Program-made: the position numbers and the translations under genes
NCBI GenBank assembly: GCA_020726505.1
Contig: JAHLEZ010000027.1
Coordinates: forward strand, 434,001-498,000
Length of the DNA: 64,000 bases
From: Leptodontidium sp. MPI-SDFR-AT-0119
Lineage: Eukaryota > Ascomycota > Leotiomycetes > Helotiales > Leptodontidiaceae
Direction: 5' to 3'
Notes under the pieces: model-generated
Told to the model about the DNA's origin: nothing
What the model saw: the letters and a program-made list of their open reading frames with translations, nothing else
The model's database searches: none
In this document: positions 12,051 through 22,783 of the stretch, one piece after another
Numbering within the stretch: position 1 is the first letter of the stretch
How the letters are laid out: every line of letters starts with the position of its first letter

Positions 12051-13091
12051 AAATTTCTTACCCTTATCAGAAGGGAATGGTCGACCCCAAAACTTTCGCG
12101 TGCACTCAGCTCGATGATTCCCTTGACACAACTAATCGCGTCGGTCCAACCGCCATGAGCCTCTAACTTCCCCTTGATAGTGAAGAGCTCCTCCGTCCAT
12201 TGCGTCAAGGCACCCTCGCAGAGCCCGTGTTCGAGGAGTTTGGCTCGTATGGCATCCGACCGATAGGCATGAGATATTTGTATGAAGAGAGCGCCTGACT
12301 CGTTTAAAATTTGCCTATAGGCATCTGAACGATGCTGCTGCGTTGATGCTAGCATGTACTCTACCTTACACAGAAGTGCATTTGCACGAATCAAGCTCGG
12401 AACGTTGGGGTTGGAAAGTAGTTGCTCGAGCATCCCTTGCGAGTCCAGCTCCGTATCGGAGAAGTTTTGTATGGTTGCGATACGCTTGGCTTTATCATAT
12501 CTGCCGTTGTGAATCAAGCAATTAAATAGTGAGTGAAAGAAGGGCAATGGGAGGGTTGGAATGGGAGGGTTGGTGGTGTAGTTTGGAAGCCGAGAAGTTT
12601 GAATAGGCTACACAGACCTTGGTAGAGTAATATTGACGAGACTTAGAAACATCAGTATCGTGCCAGGCGAGAAGAAACACGTTAAATTGGAACACGAACT
12701 ATTTTGGGGTCAAGATTAAAATATGTAGTAGGACTCGTATAGCCAGCCACAAGAGGTGCTGCTGAAAAAGGCTACCAGCAACTCGTGACGGCTGAGTTAG
12801 CTTGCTTGTAGTCACAGCCAGGGCAAACAAATCTAAAAGAGAGAACAACTCGTAGCTGTTATCATCCAGAAATTGCCTGCATCCAGCATACTCAATTAAT
12901 CTAAGACGCTGGCGGCAATCTCGTATAAGACTTTGCTCTAACAACATAGCTGCAGCTTCAATTGCCGCATAAGGCTGATTAATGATGGCATCGAACTGCT
13001 ACATCGCTTGGTCATAGTAGCCAAGGTCTCTAAGTCTTCGCGCCTCGGAAAGTCACTAATCAACTGTAGCATTGTAGTCCATTATAGTCAT
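12032..13091 (-). pseudogene. TPR-like hypothetical protein, decayed
   Basis: The minus strand reads from ATG 13091 (MTIMDYNATVD). Two adjacent stops and one more stop then interrupt an otherwise coherent helical-repeat start (LSEARRLRDLGYYDQAM, then QFDAIINQP), continuing to a stop at 12699. A second open segment (12547-12032, 171 codons) has the same character, with repeated alpha-helical pairs and segments such as GRYDKAKRIATIQNFSDTEL. I read these as pieces of one tetratricopeptide-like gene in two frames. The 3' end runs directly into the AT-rich block, so the last ~10 residues are transposon-derived and the original C-terminus is lost. Function unknown. Stops could partly reflect RIP leakage from the neighbouring repeat. 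Confidence 0.5.
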
Positions 13092-13179
13092 ATCTCCAGA
13101 CTAACGTGACGGAGTATAAGTAGGAAAGACAAAATACTGGAAGCAACTTCAAGCCGTGAGCAGAATTTATACCATGAGG

Positions 13180-13374
13180 CTACTCAATGCCAAGCAGGGT
13201 TTTGGCCTTGTACGAAGGATAGTTGACCAATACGCGTCGGATGTCTATTAGAAGGGGGCTGTTGGAAATCAACGTCACCCCGTGGTAGGCGGTGAGAGGG
13301 ATTGGATCATGACAAATGCATTGGGTGGCTTTCCGTACTACGTTGGCGCTCTCAGCTGAATCGAACTCGTCCAA
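13180..13374 (-). CDS. Hypothetical fragment
   Basis: 64-codon minus ORF of ordinary composition (MDEFDSAESANVVRKATQ...). A second minus frame, 13721-13338, overlaps its start, and the two may be one frameshifted gene. I recognise no domain. It overlaps no convincing plus-strand gene at its 3' half. Low confidence that it is expressed. Confidence 0.25.
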   Translation of the reverse strand: MDEFDSAESANVVRKATQCICHDPIPLTAYHGVTLISNSPLLIDIRRVLVNYPSYKAKTLLGIE

Positions 13375-13527
13375 TACTTGAATTCTTTGGCATTATGATC
13401 AAGTGCGAGAGGGTGTTTTGCCAACAGCTTTGCTCTTGACTTCTGCACTATATTGGGGAATACTCGTTGGACCTTGTTTAGGCTATCTTGCTTCCTCCAC
13501 ACAATTTCAGTACCCCAAACTTTCGCC

Positions 13528-14090
13528 ATGGCAGCCAACCCTGATGTCGAGGACTTGCTTGATGAAAACATTGTCTTCTCACGAACGGTCGACCTAGAGA
13601 TCAACCCATTCAGTGTGGAACTCGGGTCTAACTTTTCAAAGCCACCACAGGAGATAAAGGAATCCTCCAACCGTTCCAGTGGCATTAAAGTCAATGACTG
13701 GCGCATCAATGGCGAGGTCATTGCAGTGTCCCAACGAGAATATCAAAGGCGACCAACTAATCTTCTGCGGTTTCGCTTTCGGTTCTCCTGGGGTTTTGGT
13801 GCTTCCGAAAGGCTCACGAGTGCAGATATTGGGATATCCTTCTTGATGGATTTTGCAAGGTGAAGCGAAAAGACCCATTGTGCTTGAATTTGGCCCAAGG
13901 ACTATCAAGCCAACTGCGACGACCGCGCAGGTCTCAAAAATTAGCCATTATAACCCCTACGCACCCCTGCCTGCCGACTGGTTTAGGGAATCTGCCAGTT
14001 GGTTTAGGAGCCGGTTTGGATATGCAGACCGAGACAAACTATGAGAAGCAGTTCTTAGTGGTAGTGGAAGGGCAGTAAAAGCAGAGTCGA
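13528..14090 (+). pseudogene. Unrecognised plus-strand gene remnant
   Basis: Starts at a well-placed ATG (CGCCATGGC) and reads MAANPDVEDLLDENIVFSRT. Near 13740 the protein-like reading moves to another frame (KGDQLIFCGFAFGSPGV), meets an in-frame TGA, continues as QGEAKRPIVLEFGPRT and ends at about 14040. Frame changes and the stop indicate a decayed gene or unmodelled introns. No family recognised. It overlaps a minus ORF whose composition is less protein-like. Confidence 0.3.
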
Positions 14091-14379
14091 AAAGACGATG
14101 AAAATAACGATCCAGATGACGTAGTAGCTTGGAAACCGAGAGAGGATGAGATTCAACAAAAAGGAATACCAAGAGAGGTCAGAACAGCTGTCGTGGTTCA
14201 GCTTCAGCCAACACTACGTCTCTTCGGGCTATTGTGAAGACAACGGCGAGGACTAGCTCGGGAGTTGGCAGATTCGCACATCATCAATTAAGATATCTAA
14301 ATACCAAACACAACAGATTAAACATCAAGAACGATGGTGAAGTGTATTATCCTTTTACTGCATCTATGACAGCATATTC
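14091..14379. other. Intergenic
   Basis: Short gap between the plus-strand remnant and the 3' end of the methyltransferase-like gene; nothing coding is supported. Confidence 0.4.
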
Positions 14380-16818
14380 CTACAATGTTCCTCTCGCCCA
14401 GCATTCGTCAAGAATACTATTATCCTCCCACCACCACTTTCCTCCCTTAAGTTGAACATTGGAACCCCAAGTTTCCTTCCAAAGCAACCTGCCAAGTACA
14501 TTCTTGAGCTCCTGTGTAACATCATCTTCACGCGACTGCTCCTCTTCCTTGTTTTCCTTTTCCATCTCTTTTTCGGCTATTTGTTTCGCATCCCCTCTCC
14601 TACCACTGTCGCTTGATGCCAAAGATTGCGAATTAGCGATTGACGCCAGAAATATTATTTGTGTTGTAGCACTTCCTTCAGCATATAGTCCGGCTTCTGC
14701 TAGCCAGCCGGGGAACAGACGTACTGGGTGCAAATTCCTCCTGAGGTCAAAAACGAGGTGATGATCGAGCCAATCTCGCAGGCGAGGTCCTAGAGTTGCT
14801 GAAACTGGACAAGGGTCCACGATTGTAAGGTGAAGAGTCCCTCCTTTATGATCTACGCTATCGACGGCATCGTATTCATCAATCGGTGATCGCTCCCCAC
14901 CAGCTGTCATATTTTGGGCTCGAGATGAAGGTAAAGCTAGTACACGATGGCACTCCCTCAATAGTATAGGGATGGCATGTGACGACAGCAGAGACGCCGA
15001 GCCAAAAGAGTGGATGCTGCTAAACATATTCAAGGGATAAGCTAAATATGGCGACCCTGTTGGAACGGAAAGCGGTATGATATTTGGAAACCGATTTGGA
15101 GACAACGGTGTCGTAGAGACGTGATGCAGCTCTGTTTCGGGCGGTATTGCAGCCGCCAGATAACAAGCCGAAGCTACAATTGGTGTTAACTTCTTTCCTA
15201 GATTACCATCACTATATACTAACCATAATTCTCGAAAAGACTCAAAATTGTGCCTAGGTTCTTGCTTTCCATTCACTCCACACGTAGTCTTTTCCCCATC
15301 CCCTTCGAGACCTTCTCTCCAACTTTCATGACTATCAAGCCTGTCGAAACGTCTCATCGCAGTGACCATTCACTTGTGTTTGTGCATTTCTAATTCATAT
15401 TTTAATATTGCATCCCCCAGTCCTCGCGCAATCTTTCCAACATAATATTCTCACCCACAGCTTCCATCAGCCTCATGGTGCGCACCGAATATGTTGGAAC
15501 TCGGTGGCCATACTCGACGAATCCCAGTCTGAGTTTCCTCCGGTCGGTTGCTGCGGAGAATGTGATAGACTATTGTGCAGTAAAGGGTGATCTGTGCAAA
15601 ATACAGGTGTCGGCGGTGATTTGACGATTCTGATGACCTGGTAGAACACTCCCATGTTTCTGGCGCTTCCCATATCTGTGATATGGCAGGAGAACAACCC
15701 CGAGGATAGCCACGACTAGTGGGCTTCGTAGTGGACTGTGTTTGCGACGGTATTAGACGTAGATTTGGACTAGATCCGAATGACGTTGGTTGAGGAATAT
15801 CTCTTGGTGCCAAAGACAAGTTTCTTTTGAGAGGAGAATGCGATAACTCAAGTAGCCGAGGCTTGTCTCTTCGCGGCGAGTCTTCTGAGAATGGTGGAGA
15901 GGAGGGGTCGAATGCTAGTGAAGGTGGAGACCTGATTTGCTGTCAGCTTATTGAAATGGGTTTCGCGGGCATCATAGGCAACATCGGTGATCAAAGTTCG
16001 CTTTTAGAGAGAATCTCACCTTTTCGCAGAGGATTGTGAGTGCTCGAGTTCTGACGACTCCTCTTGACCTCGGCGTGAAGGTGACCCGGCAGCACTGATA
16101 GAGACAACACTTGTCGTCACATAATTTCCGTTTTCAATGCTATCCCGAGGGCCAACTGTCACATCGACACTTCGCGAAATGAAGGACCTGGGCGATAATG
16201 GCTGCACAACAAAACTGTTCGTCCTCGAACAAGGCGCGAGTGAGTCTGTGACGGAGCTCCCGCTCCAGCTAGACCGGGCACTGGAAGCCCGGTCAGTTTC
16301 GATTGGATCCAAGACGTTTCCGGGATGGAGAACTACAATAATATAGTCGTCAGTCGTCAGTCGTCCACCATCATCTAGGAAGCCAGCGAATGTGACTACG
16401 AAATGGTTCCACACTCACTCGTCGGTGGTCTAGTGTTTTCTGTGGATGCATTCCGTTGAGCTTCCGAGTGAAGGTATTCGAGGAGGTCGCTATCTGTTGA
16501 CCATGCCGACGAGTCCGATTGAATCGACGCAGTGGAGAATTGCTCATTGTAGGTGGTATCGTGGAGAGAATGCTGGATGTGGGATCTTGATTGGATCCAT
16601 TTGGGGACGGAGCTCTTACCAGGGATTTCCCAATGTGAAGTCTTTGCCGCAGCATCGGAAGGTATCGAGCTCCGCAGCGATCCTTCTTGCGGAGTTCTGT
16701 TTCTGTTTCTTGTTTCGTTGTTAAGATGTCGGCCTGATCTCTGCTTCTCCGTGTCCTTTCGAATTGTCCTCTCGCCTACAGTTTCTCTGGCGGGATCAAC
16801 CCAGGAAACGTCGAACAT
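14380..16818 (-). pseudogene. SAM-dependent methyltransferase-like gene, broken
   Basis: Transcribed right to left. It starts MFDVSWVDPARETVGER, and exon 1 is a low-complexity Ser/Thr/Arg-rich region. Intron 1 (16333-16418, GTGAGT...TTGTAG) and intron 2 (15932-16019, GTGAGA...AATCAG) splice in frame. The third segment then loses its frame near 15650, 15490 and 15412, and a TGA at 15370-15372 sits where relatives of this family appear to have Trp. The C-terminal 329 codons (from 15369) carry the recognisable catalytic half: PLSVP..., LLRECHRVLA, then GGTLHLTIVDPCPV and GPRLRDWLDHHL, then RLFPGWLAEAGL, matching the latter part of a fungal class I methyltransferase family with a disordered N-terminus. 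Substrate unknown. Several independent breaks make a pseudogene more likely than sequencing error. The C-terminal ORF alone might still be translated. Confidence 0.6.
15932..16019 (-). other. Intron 2 of the methyltransferase-like gene
   Basis: 88 nt, donor GTGAGATT, acceptor GCAAATCAG, phase conserved on both sides; with intron 1 (16333-16418) it shows that the 5' half was a real spliced gene. Confidence 0.6.
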
Positions 16819-17509
16819 CTCGAATGGGTCGCGGTGGCAATAAACAGGAGGAGAGGATCAAATACCAGTCACTAATTCTCATATCGTAATATTCGAGCGC
16901 AATGAGTTACGTATGTACTTGTACGGAGCAGATGCGTGATAAATGGCGGTGAGGAGTCGACGGCGCTCAGGGCTAAGTTGTACTGCAGTGTGTCTTGTGC
17001 ACATCCCTTCAGGCCAGCGAGCATAAACTCGGAAATTTAGTGTCCTAGCCCAAGACATCGTCCACTCTCTTCTAAAAGCCCAAGTCGTCGTCCTTGTCCT
17101 CTCGTTGGCCTTGTCGCCGTGCGGTCCGTGCGGAGACGCCCAACATCCATCTCCCCTCATCGAGAGGCTGGATCAAAACATATTATAATTGATAAGAACA
17201 TACGATAATCGCACAGTCCTCGTGGGGAGGGAGCACTATACTGGGCATAGCTTGCGCCTTCGCCTGGCATGAATCGCTGTCCTGGCGTGATGTCCAAGCC
17301 ACCAAGTGCACCTCATCCACCTGGACCGTCTTGGCAAGACTGACCAGCGCCTTCGAGCAGTCCCCATATTGGTGCTTTTTTGAGCAATAAGGAAAACAAA
17401 TTCCCACATTCCAAAACAAACCTATCAGCATTCGTCACTGACATCCATCACATAGAGACTAGAAAGCTAGGCTAAACCGAGTAGACTTCCATAGATCAAG
17501 TAATGGACG
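16819..17509. other. Intergenic, left flank of the copia insertion
   Basis: Only short ORFs (16879-17160 and 17183-17431, minus) without recognisable domains. Probably the upstream region of the methyltransferase-like gene. Before the copia insertion it was contiguous with the region at 22784. Confidence 0.4.
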
Positions 17510-17514
17510 CAAGG

Positions 17515-17685
17515 TGTCAGTTGGCGGGGTTGTGTGCAGTAAACAGGATTCGACTGATTAATTAAGACTACAGCTGTAGATGCTTCATATAAGCCATCTG
17601 AACGATAGGCAGCCATAGGCTCCAATACTATAAGCTAGGTAGAAATGATACTCATGACTCATCATGTGACTCATACCAATCAACA
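17515..17685 (-). repeat. 3' LTR of the copia element
   Basis: 171 bp, TGTCAG...CAACA on the plus strand. It differs from the 5' LTR at three sites, all within its first 35 bases. Flanked on the left by CAAGG. Confidence 0.92.
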
Positions 17686-17823
17686 CACCCCCCCAGGCTT
17701 GAGAGATATCGAGAGTCTGTATAGACCAGTAAATGAGTGGTGTTAGCAATAGGCAAGTAAACCTAGAATTCCATCCAATGAGAGTTGCTAAGAAAAGAAA
17801 GAACATAGGTTGAGACTACGAGT

Positions 17824-20800
17824 CTAAGCGTTGTTGATTTCAGACAACAGACGAAAAATATCGACAAGATTGAGTTGCTTCAGGAAAACCGCGTGTTTTT
17901 GAGGTCCAAGTGCCTTGGTGAGACCGTCTGCCGGCATATCATTGGTCGAAATCCATTCGAGTTTGACTGTTCCCTTTTCTGTTTCTTGACGGAGCCAGTG
18001 TTGATGAATATCAATATGTTTGAGCTTAGTGACTAACTTCGGAGCTTCCTTCATCAGAAGTCTAACAGTTTGAAGGTTGTCACAGTTGACTGTTGTGTCG
18101 GAATCAAGGTCGAGCTGTAGATATTCGAATACTCGTCTCCACCAAAAGAGCCAAGCGCAGATGTGGGAAAGAGCTAGGAGCTCTGCTTCAGTTGATGATG
18201 TTGTGACTGTCCGTTGGAGAATACAGAACCAGTCGATACATCCTCCGAATAGTTGGAAAAGGCCACCCTCTGTACTCCATCTTCGTACTGAATCATCAGC
18301 GAATGAAGCATCGCTAGCTGCAAGAAAGATAGGTGGATTTTCCTTGAGAGAACCGTATTCCAGAGCGTAGGTTTTGGTAGAGTTCAAGTAAGCTATGCAC
18401 TGGTCGGCCGCTTCTTGGTGTTCTGGGCCAGGATTTTGTAGAAATTCAGAGAGCTTTTGGAGTGCTCTAGAGCAGTCAGGTCGAGTGATCGTTGCTGGGT
18501 AGCCGATTGAGCCGACCTTGCGTTGATACAGGTGTTTTTCGTGTATCGTGGCTTCTCCATCAAACCTGGTAAGTACCTTTTCAGGGGATAACGGGACCTT
18601 GGCTTTCCGGTGCTCCAGGTTAAAGGTACGAGCGATTTTAGTGATATAAGAGTCTTGACAGAGCCAAATTCGGTGGTGTATTCGATCCCGTAAAATCCGG
18701 ATCCCTAGGAACCATCTGAGTTCACCGATTTCCCGGAGCTTGAATTGTGACATAAGGCTAGTCCGAAAGTTCTTATAAGCTTGTCCGTCTGAAGAGTGAT
18801 ACAAAACAACGATGTCGTCAACATAAAAGAAGACGATCAGCTTATTGCTAGTAAATAGACAGGCGCACTCTGGGACTGGTTTCAAGCCAAGCTTTCCCAT
18901 AATCCGGCACAGCAGTTCGAACCAGAGGAGTGGGGAGACTCGTAAACCATAGAGAGCACGAAGAAGTAGAAGTACATGTCCGGGGACACTATATCCAGGA
19001 GGGAGTTTGATCCAAACCTTCTTGTTCAGCTTTGCGTTAGGAAAAGCATTGATAGCATCAAATTGCTTAGCCTCCAGATTGAAGTAAGCTGCAATGGCCA
19101 TCAGGAATCGAAAGACACGTGCCGCTAGGGTAGCTGCATAAGTCTCTTCGTCCTGCTTTGGCTGAAGATCCCCACGAACCACAAGTCGGGCTTTGTATTT
19201 GAGAAGATAACCCTCTTCATCAAATTTGTAGGTAAATACCCATTTGGTTGGAATGACAAATCCCACAGCTTCAGATTCCGGAACTTGGACAAATGTGCCT
19301 CTTTCGTGAAGGTCTCCATATTCAAGCTTGATTGCTGCAATGAACCCTTCTCGATGGTCGTGATTTAGCATTTCTGTCCAATTAGAAGGCTCAGGCGGGA
19401 GCTGGGACCGGTGGATTCGGGCCCGTTGATGGTTAATGCCAGTGGCAAAGGCAACATGGTAGGCTGAGTTGAAATGGAGGTTTTTCAGACTGACAGTGTG
19501 TATCTCCTGAAGATCCTTCCGTCTGGATGATCGAGTTTGTAACCTTGTGCTACTCTCAGCTGCAGTTGGAGTCAAATACTCTTGACGCGTTTCAACTCTA
19601 GGTTCAGGCGTGGATTCAGGAGACAGTCGAAGAGTTCCTAGACCATGCTCAATTCCATGGCCACTATCGACAACAATCGTATCGTTGTGTGAGTCCAAGG
19701 AGACTTCTGGGGAAGGTGTTGGAAGATCAGAGCCTAGGTCTGGTGGTCCAATGGGTGGTTCAACATCAGCTTCATCTTCTATCCCTTCAAGCGATTTCAA
19801 CTCAAGTGGTTGAATGAGCTCTTCAGTGATATTTTCGAAGGATATATCTTGCTGATAGCGTTGAGATTCATCAAACGTCACGTCACGAGCACTGATAACT
19901 CGAGAGAGTGTTGGAACCCAGATTCTGAAGATGTTTGACGATTCGTAGCCAACCAAATAGCCAATGTGGGTCTTTGGTTCAAGCCTGTCGAGCTTGTCAC
20001 GGTTGTGTTTGAGGGCATAAGCCCTGCATCCGTAAGCACGGATATGAGCAAACTTGGGGTGTGGCGATGGAATACCAGCAAGCTGCTGAAGCTTTCCAAG
20101 AGGTGATTGCCACCCAAGGCGTCTGGTGGGAGATCTGTTGAGTATATACGCTGCTGCCGCGTAACACTCGTCCCACATTTGTTGAGGAAGATTGCCTGCT
20201 GACTTGAGCTTTGCCGCCCTAATCCCTAGCACCCCCCCAGATTTCTCAGCAGCGCCGTTTTGTGCATGAACATCTGGCGCAGAAACTTCAACTGTAAGCC
20301 CAGTTTCGGTGATATAGTCGTTCCATTCATCACTTGCAAGGAGTGAGACTTGACCGTCTAATCGTATAACAATGACTTCGAAGTTCCAGCGTCGCTTACA
20401 TGTATTGACACATTTCCTGATATGACTGACAAGGTCTCTGGCTTTGGTGCTGTAGACACGCTCTACGTAGTGAAAGCCAAGAAAGTCGTCATACATGTGA
20501 GAGACAAAGCCGTCCCTCATTGGAATAACATCCCAACACAGCCTGTAAAAAGGACGATGAGCACGTACAGGGGTACGTCGAGAAATGAGCTGTTTTGCAT
20601 CGTGTTGCTTGCAGATCGGGCAGCTGGGGTCATGTTCCCCCTTCACGGCTTCAATATCAGAGCAAGCATCCGGAAGGTGTTTTAATGCTTCAGCATATGT
20701 GTGACCCGTTCGGTCGTGAGCCTGTTGCATTGTCCAAATGGCCTTTGGAAGTGGTGTCCTTGACGAGTTTGCAGGGTAGACTGTAGTTACTGGGTTGTAC

Positions 20801-22293
20801 TCCAGAACCCATTGTTCACAGATCCGGCGAGTTTTCCCAATCATTATACCCCCATATTTAAGGCACATGTTTTCAGAGTCCCAATAGATTTGCTTGTCGA
20901 AGAACCGGTTGTAGCTCACTGTGTTTGTTGTAAAGGTTGGAATAAACTTGACGTTATAGAGGAGCCAAGGTCTCTTCCCATCAGGAGTTCCCTCACATTC
21001 CAAAGTGATCTTGATTGTCCCATAACCCTCGATTTTGACTGGGTTATTGCCTGCAACAAGGATGTCATCTTCTGCTGCTGGGGTGAATTCAATAAACCTT
21101 AATCTGTCATTACACACGTGTTCCGTAGCTCCGGAATCCAGAATATAACTGTTACGTAGAGCGAGGTGCAGCCCATCAGTTGAATAGGATTGAGGAGAGA
21201 AAGTTGTGCAGCCCATAGGCAATGGGTTTGCCGTCTCTGGCGAAGAAGGTGGTTGGCCAGATTTTGACAGGTTGTGGTGTTTGTCCCGAATTCTCTGGAG
21301 TGTAGTGATGATCCCAGAATTCTTCGATTTCTTCTCTTCGATCAGCTTGTGAATCGAGTCATCGATCTTGAAGCCAGTTGGGCGATTCCATTCGAAGATA
21401 TGTGGACACTTAGACCAAGGGTGCTCGGATGAACCGCAGAGACAGCTTCTCTTCTTTCCATCCTTGTCTTTTCCATTAAGTGTAGGCGTGGGAGTGGTAG
21501 AAGGAGCAGCAGGCGTATCAGTGGTGTACACAGTTCCACGGCCAGATTGACGGGTCGTATTGATGTGTGTATTGCGGTGCCAAGTTCGATAGACCTTGAG
21601 TACGGAGCGAAAGTCCAAATCAGCTCCTTCAGCTTGCTTGACCGAATAGGATTCAGCGAATGAAGGAGAGATCTGCTTGAGAGCGTTGAGAAAGTGCAAC
21701 ACCGGCCAGCTGCCCTGAACATCAGGAATATTGAGTTCAAGACATTCGTCATACGTCGTTTCCCACTTTTGAAGCCATTCGTCCGTATTGATGACTTTTG
21801 CTGACTTGGTAAGGCTGGTCCATGTAGCGTGAAGTTCCATCATGCGAGCGTGGTCCGTCTGTTTGAACCTATCCCGTAGCTTGACCATCACAGCATGTGT
21901 AGTTTCTCCTCTGGTGTAGATAAAGTGTCGAATTGCAACGGTCCTTTGAATCTCCATGCGTACCTTAGCAATAGCTTCGGTGTGTTTGCGGTGGATTCTC
22001 TTCTCGTCATCGTATTCCACATTCATCCAGCGGAGTTGTTCTCTTTCATTGGCATCCAGGTCCGAATAGGTCGTGGGCCGAGGTATTCCAAGTGGATTAA
22101 GAACAGTAGGTTTGATCATTTCCGGTGTAGGCCGAACTGGAGCGACTGAAAGTCCTGGATTAAGAACATCAGGATTGATATACCGCTTGACTCCATATTC
22201 GTCTGCAATAATGAAGATATATTCCGACCAAGGGAGCCAGTCCTTTTCCGAATCCAGGATTGGGATATTTTTTGGTTGGGTTGTTGATGCCAT
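17824..22293 (-). CDS. Copia Gag-Pol polyprotein
   Basis: 1489 residues in a single frame. A UBN2-type Gag occupies about residues 10-250. A zinc-knuckle-like CLCGSSEHPWSKC lies at 284-296, with only one residue between the first two cysteines instead of two. The aspartic protease motif is LDSGAT near 385-390. The GAG-pre-integrase HHCC runs about 526-561. The integrase catalytic Asp, Asp and Glu sit near 588, 646 and 683. The RT has YVDD at 1157-1160. A C-terminal RNase H follows with DASFADD and SSTEAE and ends near PADGLTKAL. The order protease-integrase-RT-RNase H defines copia. Length is normal and no stop interrupts it, so the element may be mobile. Gag and Pol share one frame, so the Gag:Pol ratio cannot come from frameshifting here. 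Confidence 0.93.
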   Translation of the reverse strand: MASTTQPKNIPILDSEKDWLPWSEYIFIIADEYGVKRYINPDVLNPGLSVAPVRPTPEMIKPTVLNPLGIPRPTTYSDLDANEREQLRWMNVEYDDEKRIHRKHTEAIAKVRMEIQRTVAIRHFIYTRGETTHAVMVKLRDRFKQTDHARMMELHATWTSLTKSAKVINTDEWLQKWETTYDECLELNIPDVQGSWPVLHFLNALKQISPSFAESYSVKQAEGADLDFRSVLKVYRTWHRNTHINTTRQSGRGTVYTTDTPAAPSTTPTPTLNGKDKDGKKRSCLCGSSEHPWSKCPHIFEWNRPTGFKIDDSIHKLIEEKKSKNSGIITTLQRIRDKHHNLSKSGQPPSSPETANPLPMGCTTFSPQSYSTDGLHLALRNSYILDSGATEHVCNDRLRFIEFTPAAEDDILVAGNNPVKIEGYGTIKITLECEGTPDGKRPWLLYNVKFIPTFTTNTVSYNRFFDKQIYWDSENMCLKYGGIMIGKTRRICEQWVLEYNPVTTVYPANSSRTPLPKAIWTMQQAHDRTGHTYAEALKHLPDACSDIEAVKGEHDPSCPICKQHDAKQLISRRTPVRAHRPFYRLCWDVIPMRDGFVSHMYDDFLGFHYVERVYSTKARDLVSHIRKCVNTCKRRWNFEVIVIRLDGQVSLLASDEWNDYITETGLTVEVSAPDVHAQNGAAEKSGGVLGIRAAKLKSAGNLPQQMWDECYAAAAYILNRSPTRRLGWQSPLGKLQQLAGIPSPHPKFAHIRAYGCRAYALKHNRDKLDRLEPKTHIGYLVGYESSNIFRIWVPTLSRVISARDVTFDESQRYQQDISFENITEELIQPLELKSLEGIEDEADVEPPIGPPDLGSDLPTPSPEVSLDSHNDTIVVDSGHGIEHGLGTLRLSPESTPEPRVETRQEYLTPTAAESSTRLQTRSSRRKDLQEIHTVSLKNLHFNSAYHVAFATGINHQRARIHRSQLPPEPSNWTEMLNHDHREGFIAAIKLEYGDLHERGTFVQVPESEAVGFVIPTKWVFTYKFDEEGYLLKYKARLVVRGDLQPKQDEETYAATLAARVFRFLMAIAAYFNLEAKQFDAINAFPNAKLNKKVWIKLPPGYSVPGHVLLLLRALYGLRVSPLLWFELLCRIMGKLGLKPVPECACLFTSNKLIVFFYVDDIVVLYHSSDGQAYKNFRTSLMSQFKLREIGELRWFLGIRILRDRIHHRIWLCQDSYITKIARTFNLEHRKAKVPLSPEKVLTRFDGEATIHEKHLYQRKVGSIGYPATITRPDCSRALQKLSEFLQNPGPEHQEAADQCIAYLNSTKTYALEYGSLKENPPIFLAASDASFADDSVRRWSTEGGLFQLFGGCIDWFCILQRTVTTSSTEAELLALSHICAWLFWWRRVFEYLQLDLDSDTTVNCDNLQTVRLLMKEAPKLVTKLKHIDIHQHWLRQETEKGTVKLEWISTNDMPADGLTKALGPQKHAVFLKQLNLVDIFRLLSEINNA

Positions 22294-22595
22294 AGTTGAG
22301 CAGATGGCACAGTTGTTTTGATACTGAAATTAGACAGGCACGTTTTTATACTAGTCTAGTAGACGTGGTATGGTCGATCTGGTTGATCAGAACGTTGTTG
22401 AGAATCCAAGTGAAAGTATCAGAGGGTTGAATCGAGCTGAGTATTGCGCCCGTAGGGTTGACAGCAGGCTGTGCAGGGAAGGTTGTAAAACGTGATAAAC
22501 AGATGTGTTTACAAGATACGTTCTGAACTAAGAAGCTAGTATAACGTGATAAACAACGAGTTTACAATAAACGTTTCGAACCAGTTAGAGCAAGC

Positions 22596-22607
22596 GGGGC
22601 TCATAAC
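22596..22607 (-). other. Primer-binding site (half-tRNA iMet)
   Basis: Directly inside the 5' LTR the plus strand reads GGGGCTCATAAC. GGGCTCATAAC equals the anticodon stem-loop of eukaryotic initiator tRNA-Met, so the element's minus-strand RNA would pair with it. Drosophila copia likewise primes from the cut anticodon loop rather than the tRNA 3' end. Confidence 0.75.
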
Positions 22608-22778
22608 TGTCAGTTGGCGGGATTGTGAGCAGTAAACAGTATTCGACTGATTAATTAAGACTACAGCTGTAGATGCTTCATATAAGCCATCTGAACGATA
22701 GGCAGCCATAGGCTCCAATACTATAAGCTAGGTAGAAATGATACTCATGACTCATCATGTGACTCATACCAATCAACA
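22608..22778 (-). repeat. 5' LTR of the copia element
   Basis: 171 bp, the same as the other LTR except for three substitutions. CAAGG follows at 22779-22783. A TATAAGC motif near 22680 appears in both LTRs. Confidence 0.92.
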
Positions 22779-22783
22779 CAAGG

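Larger units (their letters stand above)
17515..22778 (-). mobile_element. Complete Ty1/copia LTR retrotransposon
   Basis: 5264-bp element on the minus strand. It has two 171-bp LTRs differing at three positions, flanked by the 5-bp target duplication CAAGG (17510-17514 and 22779-22783). Next to the 5' LTR is a primer-binding site matching the anticodon loop of initiator tRNA-Met. A G-run (the C7 run just right of 17685 on the plus strand) serves as polypurine tract beside the 3' LTR. One uninterrupted 1489-codon ORF fills the interior. About 1.8% LTR divergence implies recent insertion, and the absence of stops suggests it escaped RIP. It inserted about 520 bp upstream of the purine permease start codon. 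Confidence 0.93.

Noticed and set aside
13338..13721. 127-codon minus ORF as a gene
   Set aside because: It has atypical composition and overlaps a more protein-like plus frame; no motif.
16879..17160. 93-codon minus ORF upstream of the methyltransferase-like gene
   Set aside because: Arg/Thr/Trp-rich low-complexity composition, no motif and no splice link to exon 1.
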